This document shows, piece by piece, positions 42,705-52,867 of a stretch of 64,000 nucleotides of DNA. Source of the stretch: Seminavis robusta (Eukaryota; Bacillariophyta; Bacillariophyceae; Naviculales; Naviculaceae); contig CAICTM010000064.1 of NCBI GenBank assembly GCA_903772945.1, forward strand, positions 62,001 through 126,000, given 5' to 3'. The translations under genes were made by a program, and so were the position numbers. The notes beneath the pieces are model-generated. The model searched no databases. It saw only the letters and a list, made by a program, of their open reading frames with translations, and was not told where the DNA came from. Every line of letters starts with the position of its first letter. The first letter of the stretch is position 1.

Positions 42705-43508
42705 TCAATAGTTTCGATCAATGCCAAAACCTGCCGTTCGCCATTGCACATCGTCCCTTGTTATTCTCACTACCCCATCCTCGTCTACACAACTTTTTGG
42801 CTCTCGTGCCAAAAAGGCAAACTCAAACGGTGCCGTCCTGTAATGGAGAGACGGTAGTATCGCCGTTTCAATCTCTTCAAAGAATCCAGCATGGGTATTT
42901 TGATCACCGGATCCCCACCGCAAATGCACCAAATGGGTATTTGGATACTTGTGTGCCAAATCCGCCGCCTTTTCGGCCGACATTCGTCCCGATTCACCCC
43001 AAAAGGAAGGCTGAATGTCATGTTCCAAGAACGAATGCAGGAGAGCAGTGTCGTCTTGTTGTTGTTGTTGTGCTGCAGATGGTATTATTATTTTCGGGTG
43101 ATGAAAGGCAACGACATCGGGAACATAGCGAGGTTCCTGTGGAATGGGTGTCTCGACGAGTATGGTCTGTGTTGGGTTGGACCCATAACGGTCTTGAAAG
43201 AGCGCCCAGAGTAACCCTTTGCCCAAGACGTGCGACAGAGACTCTCTGGGCTTTTTGTGCATGGGCAATGTCAACGTTCCCGACGCTTTCAGTAGTAGTT
43301 CAAATCGAAAACTCTTGGTATGACGAACATCCCATCTCGAATTCTTGGGGCTGGAATATCGCCAAGGTTTCGCAGCCGGTCTCGTTCTTTGGGGAGCCTT
43401 GGGACGTTGGCTCTTTTTGGTTGTCAATCCTGGAGTGCTCAACGCAAAGACAAACGGCAACGACAAATGCAGCATCAATACAATGAAAACCCAGCAGATT
43501 GCCGCCAT
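42705..43508 (-). CDS. Secreted/membrane or organelle protein of unknown function, 267 aa
   Basis: ATG 43508 opens with a signal-like helix (MAAICWVFIVLMLHLSLPFV). A basic low-complexity stretch follows (KKSQRPKAPQRTRPAAKPWR), then a conserved-looking globular region (RFELLLKASGTLTLPMHKK, ILVETPIPQEPRYVPDVVAF, PSFWGESGRMSAEKAADLA, YPNTHLVHLRWG). The order VET...PDVVA...GESG....K is reminiscent of PD-(D/E)XK nuclease-fold proteins such as YaeQ, but that is only a resemblance. I do not assign a function. A basic post-signal segment fits plastid or secretory targeting. The upstream extension of the frame lacks an ATG. Confidence 0.65.
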   Translation of the reverse strand: MAAICWVFIVLMLHLSLPFVFALSTPGLTTKKSQRPKAPQRTRPAAKPWRYSSPKNSRWDVRHTKSFRFELLLKASGTLTLPMHKKPRESLSHVLGKGLLWALFQDRYGSNPTQTILVETPIPQEPRYVPDVVAFHHPKIIIPSAAQQQQQDDTALLHSFLEHDIQPSFWGESGRMSAEKAADLAHKYPNTHLVHLRWGSGDQNTHAGFFEEIETAILPSLHYRTAPFEFAFLAREPKSCVDEDGVVRITRDDVQWRTAGFGIDRNY

Positions 43509-46500
43509 CTTTCTGCTAAAGCTATAAACAGGAGTAATCAAGTCAACGCTATTGGTGCGCAGCCATTCACCACCCCGCAACAAAGCAACAAATAAATGTT
43601 GTCACCATCAACAGAGCAACAACATGGCTGATACGAGAAGCAAAAAGAACAACACCAGGGATTCCAACGTGGTCCCCCACCGTAGTACTAACCTGGCCCG
43701 ACGATGCTTAACTTCGCTGAGCAGACGGGAAGCGGTGCTGTCATCGTGGTATGGTCGTTCCTTATTGAACATTGGTTTGTTTTGGATTTAATCTTTCACA
43801 ATGAAGCCTCTGTTTTGCAATACCTGCAAGCAAAAGCTACCAGCAGACTCGGAGCAATTGACGCAAACGCAAGCCCGCTCCCGGTACGACATTCGAATGC
43901 GAACCGGAACGTCCTGGAACGTTCCGAGTAAAGACTTATGGGACATATATAGCCTTAACCTTAATCTCAACTGACATCACTCGATCGATCCAAGCCACTC
44001 GTACACCTCTTCTTTTTCATTATTTCGATACCTTTACTCTATTGACTCTATCAAGATGATGCTTCCTCCTCTTTACAGCGGCTACTCCTCTTAACAGCGG
44101 CTACTACTCACCACCATGACAGGCTACTCTTGGTTGGTTGGTAGCGGCAGCGGCATCCGTTTGATCGTTCGTTGGATAGATCGGCCGACGGATCGATTTG
44201 GTCTTCTTTCCACGGAGCGATCGACCATGGCACCTCCTCTTCGAACGGAGCGAGCGAACGGAGCGCTACTACCACAACAACAAGCGGCTACTACTACTGC
44301 AACAAGCGAAAGCGAAAGTGACGCCTCGACAACGGTGCGGCGGATCGATTCGATTCTGTCTTCTTCCTCTTTCACCATCACGGAGCAACCATGAGGATCG
44401 CTCCCTCTTCGACGGAGCCACGGAGTGGCGATGAGCCTTGAGCCTCTGCTATAGTGCTACTACGAATGAAACAAGAGGCAGCCTCTCTACTACTGCTTCG
44501 AGTAATCGACTGACTACAAACATGAAATCTGATGAATTCTTGCCACTGTTGAGCCAACAATCCCCTTTGAAACTTTGAGTTGAGTGCTCTAGTCTTCATG
44601 CAAAGCCACACATTCATTTACATGACTCTGCACTGCAGGTTGGGTGCTGAGAGTGAGGACAAGAGCACATTTCTCATGGAGAAATGCATGGCAGAATGCC
44701 AACAAAATGGAATCCAAGCTTGATTTTTCATTCAGGCTCCATAGGAAACCTTGGAGATAGCTAATGCTTTTCAGAGGGAGTGTCTGTGAGTGTGTTGGGG
44801 AGCTAGTCCTCTGAAAGCATTAGCTATCTCAATGTATTGGTAAAGCTAATAGCCATTTGGTCAACTCTGTTGCCATGGTGATAAAATTCAATTTATTTTC
44901 TTCAATCTTTTCTTTCTAGGAAGTAGTCATTGCTATGCAGGATTCGCGAAATGACCACTTCCGGGTACCCATTTCCGAAAACTGAAAAATAACCGTCAAA
45001 AACGCTCACATTTTGACGTCTGCGTGGCGCCCCTGCTGCCTGCTGGTAAGGCAAAGGCAACGAAGGACAAGGCCATGTGACGCGCCCATTTCAGATGGTT
45101 CGTGAGTGAGATAGATAACAAGTATAAAGAGGGAACACGTGAACACCGGTGCTCGTGTCCTACATGGCTGCTTTTATTAGCAAAGGACTGGAGCGCAACG
45201 AATCTTCCGCCGGTTGCGAATGCTTGTTAAAACTTGTAGAAGAAGAACTGCGGACTCCGAATGGTGGCAGTGGCCGGAGCTCGCTCCCGATTCAATTCCA
45301 ACGACAAGGAAGAGGGCAGCAATGACGGTTTTACTCCAACCACTGGAACGCGAACGATTTGAATGGCTGATAGATTCGATTCACTAAGGCAATCGTGTGT
45401 GCCATACCGGTTTCAAGGCGCTTTCGGAGCGTTGCATGCCTTGAAAACGGGCGAATCACTAAGTATTGGCAATCGAGTCGAGTCGAGTCAGTGCTCATCC
45501 AATTTTAGAGCGACCACTGAAGAAAGGAAATACATTCCTCCGTTCACAGGCCAGACAGATTCGCGGAATGGAATGAATCGAATCCATCGTCGCTCAGAAC
45601 TCAGAACCACTCAATGTTAAAATGCCGGCCGAGAACTGGTATTTGGCGGGTGCTTGCTTTTGCAGTCTTAGCTAGTAGATAACGTAGCCTCCATACATGT
45701 ATTCGGTGACATACGTAGCAGCATTAGATTGAGCTGGATCAGACTTTGAAGTTTTCACAAGCATCGCAGAAAGACTGTTTCTTTCTCGCAGATACCACGA
45801 GAGACGGAGCTACGTCATGATGCATGATGCTTGTGGAATTGTTGTTCTTCTTACAGTTACAACATCGGGCTGTCGCCATGTTGGCTGAGCTGTTGGCTGA
45901 TACAACTCATTGGTCGGTCAGCTAGCTACCGTACGGTACGAGCTACGGTACGGTACCAGTAGCATTGGTTGAACGGTTGGCAAAAGTTAGTACATCGTAC
46001 CACCCGAGAAGTGCGTACCATACTATTGTGCCGTACTAGCTACCGTAGTACTGTAGTCAAAGGTTGCTTTTGGAGGCTCACTCAAAGCTGAAACTTTCGT
46101 GCTAACTATTACTAGTAGTAGCTTTTTGCAAGTTTTGGAGGTCTTTTGGTCTTTTTTAGTTCTCTTTTCTCCTTCAAATGTCATTGACAAACGACTGGAG
46201 TAAGTGAAAAGGCTAACGGTTAAATCTTGGGGCGACTTCTCCGAAACTAAAATGACCGACAGTTTTGAAGCTTTAGGAAGCCTTTGGAAATAAGAACCTG
46301 TTACTTGAGCCAACCCCGAACTGCAGACGTGGCATTCGGCGGAGGGGAACTGACTCAGTGGTCACTGCCAACTCATCATTATCTTGCATCTTGACCATCT
46401 TCTTTCCTTCCTTCAGCATACAGCAGGTCCATCATTCTGCAGCGGCTGCTTCCACTGCTGCTCCTTCCAAATGCGTTGATAAGCCCATCGACAAACTCTT

Positions 46501-46987
46501 GCTGAGTACGTACTGGTAACAGTACTCCTCTTTCAAAGGTTGAAGGAAAGTGTGAGGTCAGGTTTCTTGGAACATTGGGCCACGCCCATCCAAAGTGTCC
46601 GGTAACCGTAACGATAGCCAAAGCTAGCTGCTATCTATTCAACATTTCTCGCACGACATACGTGGCTCAGTTCCACGTTGCTGTGCCAGGCGATCCACTC
46701 AACAAACTGCCAAATGTATCGTGGAGGAAACAAGCTGCTTCTCTGCGGAACTGTTGAGGTGACGGTGTTTTCCGGTAAAGAGCTCACTCACAGCTTGTGA
46801 AGATTCACGCACGACACCGTTGAGAGAGTCAACAAACTCTTGAGTTTGAAAGCGTTCTGTTCCTCACGGAGTTGGTTTGGCAGTGATGGTCTTCAATCTT
46901 CAAGCCTGGTTGAAACTTTATTTGTCCCAGCAGAAGCGTCAGTTCTTCAGCTTCTCATAATATTTTCACCACCACAACAAAAATACA
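43509..46987. other. Gene-poor stretch, 3.5 kb
   Basis: No confident gene. Holds a long near-perfect hairpin (44749-44844, listed separately), GTACCGTAC-type palindromes at ~45930-45960, and minus-strand frames at 46379-46870 with repeated FVD(S/G)L peptides (see findings). The start of the stretch is the promoter of the 267-aa gene. The end precedes the ankyrin gene. Confidence 0.45.
44749..44844. repeat. Long inverted repeat (hairpin), ~28-bp stem, ~40-nt loop
   Basis: The left arm around GAGATAGCTAATGCTTTTC (44754-44777) and the right arm around CCTCTGAAAGCATTAGC (44818-44840) are reverse complements apart from one extra T in the left arm. Pairing continues outward past another single-base bulge. 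The loop is 44778-44817. It could be a miniature inverted-repeat element, a small-RNA precursor or a cruciform; the sequence alone does not decide. Confidence 0.7.
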
Positions 46988-47971
46988 ATGCAAAGCACAA
47001 TGGCAAGTGAAGCAAACAGATCCCTCAGCATTCTGGTAGCAATTGCCAATGAACAAAGAGCTATCCTGAAGAGACAGCAGCTTGACGCTCGACTTCTGCA
47101 GTGCGCCGTTCCACTCAAGAAGAGGCGCATTGGAGCCTATGGGATTCCAATGATGAGGATGATGCCCTCCGCCACCAACCCTTTCTTGTCTCTAGCACCT
47201 ACGGCCACCAACCCTTTCTTGTCTCTAGCAGTTGGTAATGCCCTGATGGCCCCCACTTTCAACAGGGTGGCTCCCACTTTCAACACCGTCGCTCGTGTAA
47301 CTCCTATGCCTGCAGCTGCGAATACTCTAGTGGTGCCCAAAGCCAAGGCGCAACTGAACACGGTTACCAAAGAACCTGCAAAGGCTGCCGTCGAGGTAGC
47401 TGCTCCAGTGAAACCAGCACCAAAACCCAAACCTCAGGTTACCCCAAAGCAATACCTAGAGCAACTATTCAAAGACCAAAACATTGGGCCCAAGCAGATA
47501 CCTCCACGATACACCAAGGGCAGCTTTGTGAAGCCAGATACCAAAGAGAGCGACAGCTACAATGCAGCCGCGGTGCTTGTGCGGTCCAACAACCTCGAGA
47601 AGCTCAAGGAACTGCATCAACAGGGCAAGAACCTCGATGCTTGCAACCGTGTGGGTGAGTCACTCCTTCATTTGGCATGCCGACGAGGCCATGTAGAAGT
47701 TGCTGTGTACTTGATGAACGAAGCCAAGGTACGCTGGGATCACCAAGACGACTTTGGACGCACCGTGCTACATGACGCTTGCTGGAGACCTTCGCCCAGC
47801 CTGGAGCTCATGGATGCAATCCTCAAGGTGGCATCGCCGGAATGGCTCATGGCACAAGACATTCGTGGGCACACTCCTTTTGACTACGCTCGCAGGGAAC
47901 ACGCCGGGGCGTGGTACGACTTTTTGGTGCAGCGGGAAGAAGACCTCAAGGACAGACTCTCCAAGCTTTAA
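46988..47971 (+). CDS. Ankyrin-repeat protein, 327 aa
   Basis: ATG 46988 (MQSTMASEANRSLSILVA). The N-terminal half is Ala/Pro/Lys-rich and has two short internal duplications (ATNPFLSLA twice; VAPTFN twice). This is followed by KPAPKPKPQVTPKQYLEQLF. The C-terminal half carries about three ankyrin repeats: AVLVRSNNLEKLKELHQQGK; LLHLACRRGHVEVAVYLM; TVLHDACWRPSPSLELMDAI; then DIRGHTPFDYARREHAGAWY. Ankyrin repeats mediate protein binding. The end WYDFLVQREEDLKDRL resembles that of many diatom ankyrin proteins (impression). No signal peptide or membrane helix. Partner unknown. Confidence 0.85.
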   Translation: MQSTMASEANRSLSILVAIANEQRAILKRQQLDARLLQCAVPLKKRRIGAYGIPMMRMMPSATNPFLSLAPTATNPFLSLAVGNALMAPTFNRVAPTFNTVARVTPMPAAANTLVVPKAKAQLNTVTKEPAKAAVEVAAPVKPAPKPKPQVTPKQYLEQLFKDQNIGPKQIPPRYTKGSFVKPDTKESDSYNAAAVLVRSNNLEKLKELHQQGKNLDACNRVGESLLHLACRRGHVEVAVYLMNEAKVRWDHQDDFGRTVLHDACWRPSPSLELMDAILKVASPEWLMAQDIRGHTPFDYARREHAGAWYDFLVQREEDLKDRLSKL

Positions 47972-49006
47972 AAGAGCTGACTACCAGATTACCAAGACAA
48001 GCAAGACATGTTGATACAGTTGATTGCTTTCGTTCAAGATTACTTATTCTTTTCTACCGAAAATAGACTCCCAGAGCTCTCCTCACGAACAAATCCAGCT
48101 TCTAGACCAAGCTATAGATCATTCAATTTCCGCTCTGTTATGTGTTTAGTTATAAAACCTAACCTATTAAACTTCAGTGATTCATGTACCATCCAAGCCA
48201 ACTACTAATAGCTAGCTATACTAAGGCACCAAGCCTCGCCTAGCTAGCTAGTAGCAAAGTTCCAAGGAGAGAAAGGCAGAGAAGCAAGCTAAGTGGAGCC
48301 ATGAGTACGTACCCGAGCGAAATCACCTGAAAAGACCCTCCACGAGATGGTGTTGGACCCCTTGTTGTGAGGACGAACAACGAACAGAATTGCACAGCTT
48401 CGCAAACTCTTGAATACGCGATACTGTAACATGCTGGTCACGGCGTCACGGCCCATAAACATGATAAAACGAAGACCTAGCAAGGGGTGCCGGTATCGAC
48501 TACATGTACTAGTAGCAGGTTGCAGACGCTTCGGTGGCAAGTAACAAGATACCGTAGCCAGCCCTTGCAATTGCAACGACAAGAGCAACCAGCGAGAAAG
48601 TTGTGCAGCAGAAGCAGAAGACTTCATTGGCCAGGGCACAGGAACATCAAAGAGGACTACGAAGCTTGGAACCAATCCCACAAACCAATGACAAGGACCT
48701 GGTATCGTTGGTTTGTGACGCTGTCCCGCGTAGAAGGAACAACGATGACTGGGTAGATGGCAAGATGGGTCAACGTCTGACGGCAAGTGATCTCTTTGGC
48801 GATGTGATGTGCGATGACATCTACAAGCTCTAATAGCTATGTTTATTGGACCTAAGATGATGATGCTCCAAGCTCAAAGCGTTTCCACGATAGCAGATGT
48901 GGGCAGCGTCATGACGACTTCTGCTGTTGTGCTTCCTAGGAAACATGTATGTAGATTGGTTTGATTCCTCCTAGCTAGAAATGTCGTCACGAGTAGTGCG
49001 CACGCA
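47972..49006. other. Intergenic, ~1 kb
   Basis: Between the ankyrin gene and the 3' end of the dioxygenase gene. CTAGCTAG words at ~48205 and ~48240. A plus-strand frame ending at 48833 (…DWVDGKMGQRLTASDLFGDV…) looks protein-like but has no ATG (see findings). Confidence 0.4.
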
Positions 49007-50821
49007 CTACAATTCGGAATCCACCATTTGCTCCTTGAGATACACCATGACAGGGGAATCTGGTTTGTTTTCGTCATTGAGCTGGGCAATTCCCAATACA
49101 TTTGGACCTGGGGTGTCCCCGGGTCTTCCAACTTGGGACCAAAGACTGGCTCCATTATCGACGAGTAATTTCAACGCGTCCAAATTTCCAGCATATGCCG
49201 CCTCATGAATGGGTTCCCAGCCGTTGTAGTCTTTCATTGTAATTTTTTCTGGCATGTTCATGGCAATATATTCCAAAGCTCGCACATCGCCACGGTTGAT
49301 AGCCCGAGGTACACTGTCGAGCTACGTACCATACCATACCACAGATAGATTGAATGTGAGATGTCATTGGTTTTCAACGCCCCCAAACGTCGACTAATTG
49401 TAGAAATATAAAGTACTTACCACCTCCCATTTTCCAACTTTTCGTGCTTCCCGATCCCATTGACCTCCAGCAATGACGTAGGGAGGGAGTCCATCGGCAT
49501 GAGGTCCTGCCTTTTCCGGGTCATCCAATGGTCCGATGGGTTCAAAATGCAAAAACACGTTGACATAGGCCCGTCCTGATGACAAAAGGATGCCAACAAT
49601 ATATAAATGGACCGTGAGGACATTGTACATGGTCCATGTTGCTGCTGACATTTTTGTCTGCAACGGACGCACGTACCTCTCATGGGGAAAGGACGTCCAT
49701 GGATCACGGAATGAGATTCGTAAAGGACCTAATAAGTAAGTAAGAAACCAGGCAGAGGAGTTGCATGATTAGCTTTTTCCGTGTTGTAGCAGATTGTTTC
49801 ATTTTTTATGACATACCATGTCACCAGGAACCATTGACACGTTGTGAGCATTTCCTGTGAATCCAAACAATAGCAGCAGCAATTCAGCAGATGAGAGGAT
49901 TGAATCATGCATTCATTCATGCAGATTGTGCCATATCAAAAGAAACACTAAAACAAACCTTGATGATCAAAGACTGGAGAGAAACAAAAAAAGATTGGTT
50001 AGTTCATGCAAACAAAACCGTATTTACAGCAAACAAATAAATGGTGGATGATTTTTTAAATAAATCTCACCTTCCAGAGGCCATTCTTCATCCAAATCTT
50101 GTTCGAGATTGATAATACACGACGTGACCAACGGCATGCGATCGACATGAGGCGCCAGAATGGAATCATTCTTGTAGACTCGTACCCCGTACATGGATAC
50201 GGGCGACAATCGTTGGTTCGTCCATTCCTCCAAGACTTTGCGTGCTTCCTTCCAGACTTGTCGTTGTAATTCGTCTCCACCTCCAAATTCGGCACTTTCC
50301 ATCGACACAAAATGCGGCGGTGATGTCCACATGTTGTGATAGGAATTAACCGATTTCCATTCAATCGTCTCTTTGCCCTTGTTCTGGATCCAAAAGTTAT
50401 TAATCAAATCAAAGAGCGCCTTGGGAGCACGGATCTTGGCAAAGCCAGTCTAGTTGACCAAAACATAAAAACAAGAATAAAAACAAATGAGAATTCGATT
50501 TTGTAGGAATGATCCTTTTCTTCTTTCTTTCAGTTTCTTTCGTACCTCTGTAAAATTGTAAACACCACCGGGTTGATCTTTATTCATTCTCAATCGATAG
50601 TCTTCACCTGCTTGGCACTGACCTCTCGTTTCTCGATTGCAAGCGGCCATGTAGTCATTGTAGAGCTGCTGATGATGGGGGAATGCCAATTTATCTTTGC
50701 GAGTAATTGCCCAACTCACATCGTCCCAAGAGGTATACTTGACAGCTTCCGCAGAGGCAGAGCATGCCAATGGAGCTAGAAGCAAACACAGCAATCGAAG
50801 CATCATGGTTGTCATTGTCAT
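49007..50821 (-). CDS. Prolyl-4-hydroxylase-like 2OG-Fe(II) dioxygenase with C-terminal ankyrin repeats, 409 aa, 7 exons
   Basis: Exons: 50821-50546, 50449-50071, 49973-49959, 49854-49817, 49728-49677, 49575-49421, 49321-49007. Introns are 88-104 nt and all GT..AG; phases join without a stop. A signal peptide (MTMTTMMLRLLCLLLAPLAC) puts it in the secretory pathway. The double-stranded beta-helix holds the Fe ligands: SILAPHVDRMPLVTSC (HxD, His ~193), then the distal His ~246 in SVIHGRPFPMRG. The 2OG-region RAYVNVFLHFEP follows. The C-terminal exon adds ankyrin repeats (NRGDVRALEYIAMN, GWEPIHEAAYAGNLDALKLL). Expected role: hydroxylation of prolyl or other side chains on secreted proteins. The ankyrin part may select substrate or partner. 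Exon 3 is only 15 nt. Confidence 0.88.
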
Positions 50822-50976
50822 CCAACCAGTTGTTATTATAGTGACAAAGGTTGGGACGTTGTCCGGCAAAAATTGAAAGGAGGGTGCTCTTGGTTGTTGG
50901 GAATTTGGTGTGTTTTTTTGGTGTGTTGATTGGTGTGTTTTTGGTGTGTTTAATTACAGTTGACTTGCTCTATTAT

Positions 50977-51830
50977 TTATGGGGGGGGATTGCGGATTTC
51001 GATAAATATATTAGAGAGAATAAATATAAGGCTTTCAAGGGCCGGTTCCACTAGTAAAGTACGAATGGATAGAGCCGTCGCGTTTACGTTTGCCTGCCCT
51101 AGCAGCCCTAGCACATTCAATGCCCTAGCAAACCTGTCAAGATGCACAGTGGCTGCCTGGTTGATACCCAAAGCAGAGGCACTTTCGGACAGCTTATTGA
51201 GTGCTTCTTCAGCTTCCGCAAATGAGGCAAACACATCGGCTGGTTCGGGATCATCCTCCATTTGTTCCGGTTCCTCGTCATCAATCACAGCCAGTTCCGC
51301 TTCTGTTGTTTCGACTTCCAGCGCTTCAATCTCTTCGTCGACGGTTGCACTAATGACTTCGGGCTCATCCTCGACATCGATCCAATTCTCCGCCATTTGC
51401 ATCACATCGTCCCCAGAGTAAATCGTAATCAGCGCAAAGATCCTTGCATGCAATTGCTGCCTTGCAACATCCACCTCTATGTCAGTTGGAGGGTTTGGTA
51501 TGGTTTGGTGAAATTGTTTGGCAGCTCAGGAATTGTTTTTGTCTCCTCGAAACCATCTTCGAAAACTGCACGTAAACAACCAGCGCTTGGGCTGGCCCAG
51601 ACAAGACAGCCACGGGCAGAGGTGCGAGGAATCCCACCTCCATTGGATCGATATTGGCATTTTACATGCTGTCTCGGTCAAATTGAAACGGTTGGAATGG
51701 ATTGGACGACGTTGTCGGGCTGCTCGAAAGATTTGTTGCTGCTCGAAAGATTCATTCACGGATACCCGGGACTGAGGGGGGGACCTCGAGATTTAATAAA
51801 TATTACAGCGAGGATAAATATAATATTATA
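50977..51830 (-). mobile_element. Probable remnant of a DDE-type DNA transposon, not whole
   Basis: A minus-strand frame at 51474-50977 (~165 residues) has an acidic stretch (VEDEPEVISATVDEEIEALE) followed by AEEALNKLSESASALGINQA and HLDRFARALN. That acidic-then-helical pattern is reminiscent of the C-termini of pogo/Tigger-like transposases. The block is bordered by similar AT-rich ~50-bp sequences in the same orientation (50981-51030 and 51776-51823; both start GGGGGG and contain AATAAATAT...GATAAATATA-like words). Outside these lie repeated TTTGGTGTGTT words. The element lacks a full transposase. Class assignment is tentative; it could be a host gene fragment. Confidence 0.35.
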
Positions 51831-51855
51831 AATATTAGCGCGAGTAGACTGTAAG

Positions 51856-51965
51856 TGGCAGTGCCTTTTCACTGGTAATTTGGTGTGTTCAACTGGTAAT
51901 TTGGTGTGTTTATTTAACGGGGCAGTGCCTTTTCACCAGTATTTTGGTGTGTTTTCTTTGCTTTA
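51856..51965. repeat. Degenerate direct repeats GGCAGTGCCTTTTCAC...TTTGGTGTGTT
   Basis: Two ~33-bp copies (around 51856 and 51921) share GGCAGTGCCTTTTCAC and TTTGGTGTGTT. A partial copy (AACTGGTAATTTGGTGTGTT) lies between them. Related GGTGTGTT words recur at ~50900-50960 on the other side of the transposon-like block. Confidence 0.6.
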
Positions 51966-52867
51966 AGTGTGTTTCTATTAACTAATGGCTTTACCTTTGC
52001 AGGCTAGCTCTTTGTGGTAGTGTGTTTTTATCAAAGACCCACTTTACCTTGCTGCCTACGATGTACTCGTACTGGTAGGTTTCAATGATGACGGGGCTGG
52101 AGCTGCCCATGGCAACCTGTAGGGCCTCCTGAAGCTAATGGTCTCTTTAGGTGGTTGCAATCACATGCCACCCTGCCTGTACATATGAGGAGATCATTGT
52201 TTTGTTTGTTGTTTCCATTTTTGCTCATAGGTCCAATAATGACGGACGATCAGAGAAGACAGAGGGATGACAATCAAGGTTTACCACCAGTACTGCAAAA
52301 TGCGGAAGCCTATCAAACATGGCTACAATGTTTTGAGAACTATCGTTGAATTTCTTCTTGGTCACAGCTATATTGTACAGGTTATTGATGAAATTAACGC
52401 AAACAAAGAATCCACAAAGAAGTGAAATTAGTAGTTCTTCTTTAGTTGGTAGAAGTTTGACACTATTTTGGTTATAGTGAAAGTTTGCGTGTTTTGTACT
52501 CACTAGTGTATAGTCACGCAAACGCATACGCATACGCAAAATTAATAAGCCCCATGAGAACCCAGCGAGTGTTTGAGAATGCGAGCAAAGATCGCAGCTC
52601 TGCTGCAATACTAAAAAACGTTAGGGTTAGAGTGTCGGCATCAAGTGCGTTACTCACTGACGCATGTTTGTCGCCTTTTTGCGGATGAGGCTTTTGCTTT
52701 TTGTTCTGCAGCATCCCCTCCAGCGCCCCGCCGTGCGACAGTGCGTAAAAGAAAAGCAATGCATTCTCATTATTTTCATTGTTTTGGTCCTTGCGCAAGA
52801 TAATATCTTTTTGAGTATTGTGTGAAGAGTGAGAATGACCCACAGACAGAGGGGCCATGATAGAGGC

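Larger units (their letters stand above)
50822..52867. other. Intergenic, 2 kb, containing a decayed transposon-like block
   Basis: Divergent promoter region of the dioxygenase (minus) and WW-NDH-2 (plus) genes. TTTGGTGTGTT-type repeats lie at ~50900-50960 and ~51870-51965. The block between them is listed separately. 52000-52867 holds only short frames. Confidence 0.45.

Noticed and set aside
44116-44394. 92-codon plus-strand frame with ATG
   Set aside because: Low-complexity DNA with CGGAGCGA-like words; an antisense frame over the same interval is equally open.
48289-48786. 165-codon minus-strand frame
   Set aside because: No domain, unusual residue mix and overlap with a more protein-like plus-strand frame; no splice or start support.
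52621-52630. TTAGGGTTAG, two telomere-type units
   Set aside because: Only two units inside an intergenic stretch; no longer array nearby, so chance is the simpler reading.
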